NCBI GenBank assembly: GCA_902475435.1 | Contig: CABRZL010000002.1 | Span: 61,672 to 125,671, forward strand | Length of the DNA stretch: 64,000 nt | Direction of reading: 5' to 3' | Source of the DNA: an uncultured Eubacteriales bacterium | Lineage (GTDB): Bacteria > Bacillota > Clostridia > Oscillospirales > Oscillospiraceae | In this document: positions 60,091-64,000 of the stretch, piece by piece | Numbering within the stretch: the stretch's first letter is position 1 | Layout: each line of letters starts with the position of its first letter | Program-made: the position numbers and the translations under genes | The notes under the pieces: generated by a model | Databases searched by the model: none | What the model was told of the DNA's origin: nothing | The model's input: only the letters and a program-made list of their open reading frames with translations

Positions 60091-60966
60091 ATGAGAAGCA
60101 ATATGGATTTTGAGACAAAGCTGGCCGTGATCGAAGCCGGCCAGGCCTGTGAGAACGTCCATGCATGGCATGCGATTCTGCATGCATCCGGACATACCAG
60201 CGAGGAAATTGCCACCTTCTGGGCAAAGTACCGGGACGATATTTATTGGGGATATAACATGGCCGGGATGTATGGCCGGGACGAGGTCATGGCCAACTGG
60301 GCCGGCGGATTGGAGGGCAATGCCTACAATCTGTATCCGGTGTTTAACGAGATGTACCCGGAGACGAAAGACATGGATCCGCTACCGCTGAGCGAGTATT
60401 CGTTGCATGCCATTGGCACCCCCATTGTAGAAGTGGGCGAAGATCTCAAGACAGCCCGGGCGCTGTATTATTCCACGGGCATGTTATACCGGCGCATTTC
60501 CTCCAACGGCAAGCAGATGGCCGTTTGGATGCTGGAACGCTATGGCGAAGACTATGTGCGGGAGGACGGTTTCTGGAAGATTCTCCATGAATGCGTGCTC
60601 AATGACGCCGGCGGCGCCCAGGACGTCACGAACTTTGCCATTGACTGCTACAACAAGTTTAAAAATCCCATGGGTCCCGGCGGACCTGGTGGCCCTGGTC
60701 CGGGAGGGAAGAAGCCGGAAGGACCTGGCGAAAAGCCGGCAGAGGGTCCCACCAACAAGCCCAAGAAGGGGCAGGCATTCTCGAAGATGGCCGGCGGGCC
60801 TCCCAAGGGCAGTATGCCGCCGTCCCATCAGACCTGGTCGCCCATTCAGCCTGCGCAGGACTCCACGCCCTGGCCGGAGCCCTTTAAAACCCTGGACAAT
60901 GTAAAGACCCACTATGTGGTGGGATTGGGTGAAAACAAGGGCGCACAGCCTAAGGTGAAACCCTAA
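60091..60966 (+). CDS. NTF2/SnoaL-fold protein 3 with Pro/Gly-rich tail
   Basis: A 291-residue protein. The N-terminal 200 residues are NTF2-like (IEAGQACENVHAWHAILHASGH; TPIVEVGEDLKTARALYYSTGM; YVREDGFWKILHECV). A low-complexity linker (GPGGPGGPGPGG, KPEGPGEKPAEGPTNKPKKG) at about 193-230 leads to a tail ending PWPEPFKTLDN, similar to the end of protein 1. ATG 60091 has GGAGG seven bases upstream; TTG 60085 is rejected. The linker is like that of the beta-helix protein at 32798. A disrupted solute-binding gene follows 68 bp later with no terminator between. Confidence 0.76.
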   Translation: MRSNMDFETKLAVIEAGQACENVHAWHAILHASGHTSEEIATFWAKYRDDIYWGYNMAGMYGRDEVMANWAGGLEGNAYNLYPVFNEMYPETKDMDPLPLSEYSLHAIGTPIVEVGEDLKTARALYYSTGMLYRRISSNGKQMAVWMLERYGEDYVREDGFWKILHECVLNDAGGAQDVTNFAIDCYNKFKNPMGPGGPGGPGPGGKKPEGPGEKPAEGPTNKPKKGQAFSKMAGGPPKGSMPPSHQTWSPIQPAQDSTPWPEPFKTLDNVKTHYVVGLGENKGAQPKVKP

Positions 60967-61034
60967 ATCTTTTAGTGGCAATGCCGAAATATTTAAAATA
61001 TCCTTGGTGTACAAATTTCACAGGAGGTAAATCT

Positions 61035-62833
61035 ATGCGTAAATTGAAGCTAATCCCGTTGCTTTTGGTACTGTGCTTAATCACTTCTATGTTTTTCGGA
61101 TGCAATGGTGATACCAACAGCGAACAAGAAGCTACCACAAGCACTGTAGACTCAGAAAGCGCGGTTTCTCCAGCTATAGAAGAACTGGAGCCAGAGGAAG
61201 CTGAAAGCTCTGTTTCCACAACAGAGCCTGTCTCTGCTCTGGAGGAAGATATGGAACAGCAGGCTGTGGCCATCAGTGATCTGGTTATTGAAAATCCCTA
61301 TTCTTTCCCGCTTACGACTAATGATATCACCTTGACCATGTGGTGCGATCTGATTCCACCGCTGTTCAATCATATGCCTAATGGTATGGCTGATAATCTG
61401 GTATATCAGACGCTACAGGAAAGATCCGGTGTTACACTGGATATCACCAGCACGCCCATAACCAGTGCTGCCGATCAAGTTAGTCTGATTCTGGCTTCCG
61501 GAGAATACCCCGATATTTGGTCCGGGTTCTCAACTTATTATACCAATGGACTGGAAGAGGCTGTAGAAGAGGAGCTTATCATTGATTTGGCAGAATACAA
61601 AGAAAATTTTCCATCCTTTTTCTCCATTATTGACAACTATCCGGCTTATGGTAAGAATGCTTATACTGATACCGGCAAAGTCTGTGTTCTCAATGGTATC
61701 TGGACTGATCCCAGTATCGATGTGGGCCTGACCATCCGCAAGGACTGGCTTGAGGAATTGAACATGGATGTCCCTACTACGTTAGATGGCTTTTATGAGT
61801 TATTGACAATCTTCCACGATCAATATGGCGCTACTTATTTTATGAATCAAAACTCCAGTGACCCAGTTAACTCCTTTGCCCAGTGCTTTGGTGTAATTGG
61901 TAATGCCAGTGACTCCACCACATATGCGTACTATATGGCCAAAGACGGTACAGACGTAGCTTTCAGTCCCTTGGAGGATGGGTTCCGGGACTATCTGTCC
62001 ACAATGGCGCAGTGGTATTCCGAGGGACTCATCTATGAAGATTTTCTCAGTGCATCAGACAGTATTCCGGAGACAGACATTTTACTGGATGGACAAATTG
62101 GTATTACCTACTATAGTGTTCCAAATTATACCACAATTATGGGACAAGTTGCCGAAGGCGATACCTTTGATTTACTTCCTGTGGAAGTTCCCGTGAATGT
62201 GGAAACTGGCGAAGCTGTCCATCTTGGCCGGCAGGCCGAGTACACCTCTGCGAAAGGATTTTCGCTCAGCACCAATCTGGACGACGACAGCGAAGAATTT
62301 TCCGTCGCTTGTAAATTGCTGGATTATTTATACACTGATGAAGGCTCTGAACTCTGTAACTACGGCGTGGAGGATATAACATTCACCTATGGCGATAACG
62401 GTGAGCATGTATGGACAGATCTAATGCTGAATAATCCAAATGGTTTGGCATACTCCTGGTGCCTAAACTGCTATACCATCGGCGCTGGTTCCTTCCGTAT
62501 CGATTCTTCTAGAACTATGAACAACTATGGGGAAAGCGAACTAAATATGATTGAAACCTGGAACAATACAGAAAATGACGCTTCCGAGATGATTCCAACT
62601 GCACTGAGATGGCAACAATGATAAGATTATTGAGGACAGATAATAAAATGGCTGCCTACAGTGCCACCTTTAGCGATATTCGGACCCATGTTCAGCAGAG
62701 TATTTTGGAGTTTATTACCGGTAGTAAGTCTATGGAGGAATACGATAGTTTTGTAGGGGAAATTCAAAGTATGGGAATTGATGAATGCACCCAAATCCTT
62801 CAGGATGCGTTGGATCGCTACAATCAGAGATAA
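61035..62833 (+). pseudogene. Extracellular solute-binding lipoprotein, frame broken near the C-terminus
   Basis: Third member of the 17045/29416 family. The first frame (61035-62621) has a lipoprotein signal ending FFGC23, an acidic linker and the binding lobes (IRKDWLEELNMDVPTTLDGFY, SLSTNLDDDSEEFSVACKLLDYLY). It stops after 528 residues at TGA 62619. The missing C-terminus (AAYSATFSDIRTHVQQSILEFITG to MGIDECTQILQDALDRY), collinear with the homologues, continues in another frame to 62833. Two TGAG tetramers 26 bp apart (62605 and 62631) flank the break; losing one copy and the intervening bases would restore a 590-residue frame. AGGAGG precedes ATG 61035. Codons are more A/T-ending than in genes to the left. 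Confidence 0.75.
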
Positions 62834-62849
62834 ACGTGGAGGAGATTTT

Positions 62850-63449
62850 ATGAAACAAAATCCGGTTATAAAAAATATTATGGAACGGGAATCTTGTCGA
62901 AAATTCAAAAAGAATCCGCTTTCTCAGGAGGATATTGACACCATTGTTACTGCTGGTACATATGCTCCCAGTGCAGGTGGACGACAGCCTTGGCAGATCG
63001 CAGTGGTGACCAATCCAGAGATTATCCAACTTATTAGTGATGAAAGTGCGATTGGTATGGCAAAAGCATTGGCAAATGAAACGGATGCGACCCGTCACAA
63101 AGGAAATTTTACCTCCATGCCTGTATTGGGAGGGGAATACCTAGCTCCTTTGCTTATTATGATCTTTGAGCCGAAGGAGCGGACGCAGGACGCTGCTTCC
63201 CATCTGGCCGCAGAAAACATGATGCTGGCTGCTTGGTCTTTGGGCATTGCATCCTGCTGGCTGGGGGCAGTTAATGCCACTGTGATACAAAAAAATCTGG
63301 AAGATCCACAGGGGTCTCCACTTATCCAGCAGCTTCTTCCTGATGGTTGCCATCTGGTGTGTACCTTGGCGTTTGGTTATGCGGATGAAGCAGGCTTTCG
63401 GCATCCCAGGCTGGAACGCCGGAAAGATAACGTGAGATATTTTCAGTAG
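62850..63449 (+). CDS. Nitroreductase-family flavoprotein
   Basis: A 199-residue FMN enzyme of the nitroreductase family: RESCRKFKKNPLSQEDIDTIVTAGTYAPSAGGRQPWQIAVV at the N-terminus (FMN phosphate Arg and Ser), AAENMMLAAWSLGIASCWLGAV near 140, and a C-terminal LAFGYADE. Such enzymes reduce nitro compounds, quinones or enoates with NAD(P)H. GGAGG lies seven bases before ATG 62850, only 16 bp after the disrupted binding-protein frame, so they share a transcript. Substrate unknown. Confidence 0.88.
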   Translation: MKQNPVIKNIMERESCRKFKKNPLSQEDIDTIVTAGTYAPSAGGRQPWQIAVVTNPEIIQLISDESAIGMAKALANETDATRHKGNFTSMPVLGGEYLAPLLIMIFEPKERTQDAASHLAAENMMLAAWSLGIASCWLGAVNATVIQKNLEDPQGSPLIQQLLPDGCHLVCTLAFGYADEAGFRHPRLERRKDNVRYFQ

Positions 63450-63461
63450 GATAAACTTCGA

Positions 63462-63489
63462 AGCCGCAGTCATGTATTTGATTGCGGCT
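63462..63489 (+). terminator. Weak terminator-like hairpin
   Basis: A 9-bp stem with one G-U pair (63462-63470/63481-63489) and 10-base loop, followed by CCCTTTGCCTT. Partial termination between the nitroreductase and ABC genes is possible. Confidence 0.4.
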
Positions 63490-63518
63490 CCCTTTGCCTT
63501 ATTATAGGAGATCAATCT

Positions 63519-64000
63519 ATGTTCAAAAAACTTCTTCCCTATCTAAAACCACACAGTCGAGACATTTGGTTCAGTGCGCTTTGTTCTGCCATAGAATCAC
63601 TGTTTGCGCTTCTGATTCCGCTGGTCATGGCAACCATTATGGACAAAGGGGTTCAAAATGGTGATCTTGGCTATACTGCGAAAAAAGGTCTGTTAATGAC
63701 GCTGATGGCTCTATGTGTGGTTGTGGCCGGTGTATATTCTATGAAATTTGCTACTAGAGCTGGACTGGCTTTGGGAACAGATTTACGTTCGGCAGCCTTC
63801 CGAAATATTCAGGCTTTTTCCTTTCAGAATTTAGAGTCCTTTGGTACGGCAACACTCATCACGAGGCTGACCACTGATGTTACTACAATCCAGACTACAG
63901 CCATTCAGGCAATTAAGTACCTATTTCGAACTCCCAGCATGCTGGTTTTTTCGGCAGTGTTTAGTTTTATGATTTCACCCAGTCTAGCCTGGATGTTTAT
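63519..64000 (+). CDS. ABC exporter half-transporter, 3'-partial
   Basis: The frame opens at ATG 63519 with TAGGAG eight bases upstream and runs off the window after 160 codons. It shows the membrane domain of an exporter half (LLIPLVMATIMDKGVQNGDLGY; a FATRAGLALGTDLRSAAF helix; FGTATLITRLTTDVTTIQ), clearly homologous to the product at 54482. The ATPase domain is outside the window. A partner half may follow, as in the MarR-linked pair. Codon choice is A/T-rich. Confidence 0.88.
   Translation, partial: MFKKLLPYLKPHSRDIWFSALCSAIESLFALLIPLVMATIMDKGVQNGDLGYTAKKGLLMTLMALCVVVAGVYSMKFATRAGLALGTDLRSAAFRNIQAFSFQNLESFGTATLITRLTTDVTTIQTTAIQAIKYLFRTPSMLVFSAVFSFMISPSLAWMF

Noticed and set aside
1..64000. 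Prophage, integrative element, IS, CRISPR, rRNA or tRNA genes
   Set aside because: No integrase, transposase, phage structural gene, spaced direct-repeat array or recognisable RNA gene was found on either strand by reading.

Overview
The window looks like a chromosomal segment of a strictly anaerobic gut-type Firmicute, most likely class Clostridia near Oscillospiraceae; the genus is not resolved. The signs are moderate GC content, Gram-positive AGGAGG ribosome sites with frequent TTG and GTG starts, lipoprotein signal peptides, a two-iron desulfoferrodoxin, ferredoxin-linked flavoprotein reductases, Lsa-type ABC-F and BceAB-like resistance modules, and no LPS or cytochrome genes. I see no rRNA, tRNA, CRISPR array, integrase or transposase.

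Layout: 1-3.8 kb is the end of a surface polysaccharide operon (polymerase/ligase, flippase, acyltransferase). 4.1-6.2 kb holds a membrane-fused spermidine synthase and a DUF3842 protein. 6.4-9.1 kb is larE-larB-larC, which makes the nickel-pincer nucleotide cofactor, with no larA in the window. 9.3-12.5 kb encodes a two-component NAD(P)H-flavoprotein reductase. 12.5-15.9 kb (minus) is a polar amino-acid ABC importer, followed by a TauE/SafE exporter. 17-22.4 kb has an orphan solute-binding lipoprotein diverging from a LysR gene that heads ubiD-ubiX-lpdD, a complete prenyl-FMN decarboxylase unit. 22.4-26.5 kb has a membrane-anchored XRE regulator, a MerR-controlled DUF362-merR pair and a polysaccharide deacetylase. 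26.6-35.2 kb carries a permease-yaaA pair, a frame-disrupted solute-binding protein, an RpiR regulator, superoxide reductase, a proline/glycine-rich beta-helix protein and a lipoprotein.

35.4-43.8 kb contains a phosphatase-NUDIX pair, two two-component systems (one wrapped around an ABC transporter, the usual peptide-antibiotic sensing layout) and an M29 aminopeptidase. 44.1-49.8 kb has carD and then a tight five-gene minus-strand operon: circularly permuted ATP-grasp ligase, transglutaminase-fold protein with its catalytic Cys replaced by Ala, class I amidotransferase-like hydrolase, FemAB transferase, alanine-racemase-fold protein. This operon is the best candidate for an undescribed peptide or cell-wall modification pathway. 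50-53 kb has HtrA and an Lsa-type ABC-F gene behind a leader peptide and attenuator.

53.1-64 kb has bioY with a BirA-like operator, a MarR-controlled heterodimeric ABC exporter, three tandem NTF2/SnoaL-fold proteins, a second frame-disrupted solute-binding protein, a nitroreductase and the start of another ABC exporter. The last 3 kb are visibly richer in A/T-ending codons. Recurring themes are redox and decarboxylation chemistry on small organic substrates, drug or peptide efflux with dedicated regulators, and solute-binding lipoproteins without adjacent permeases.
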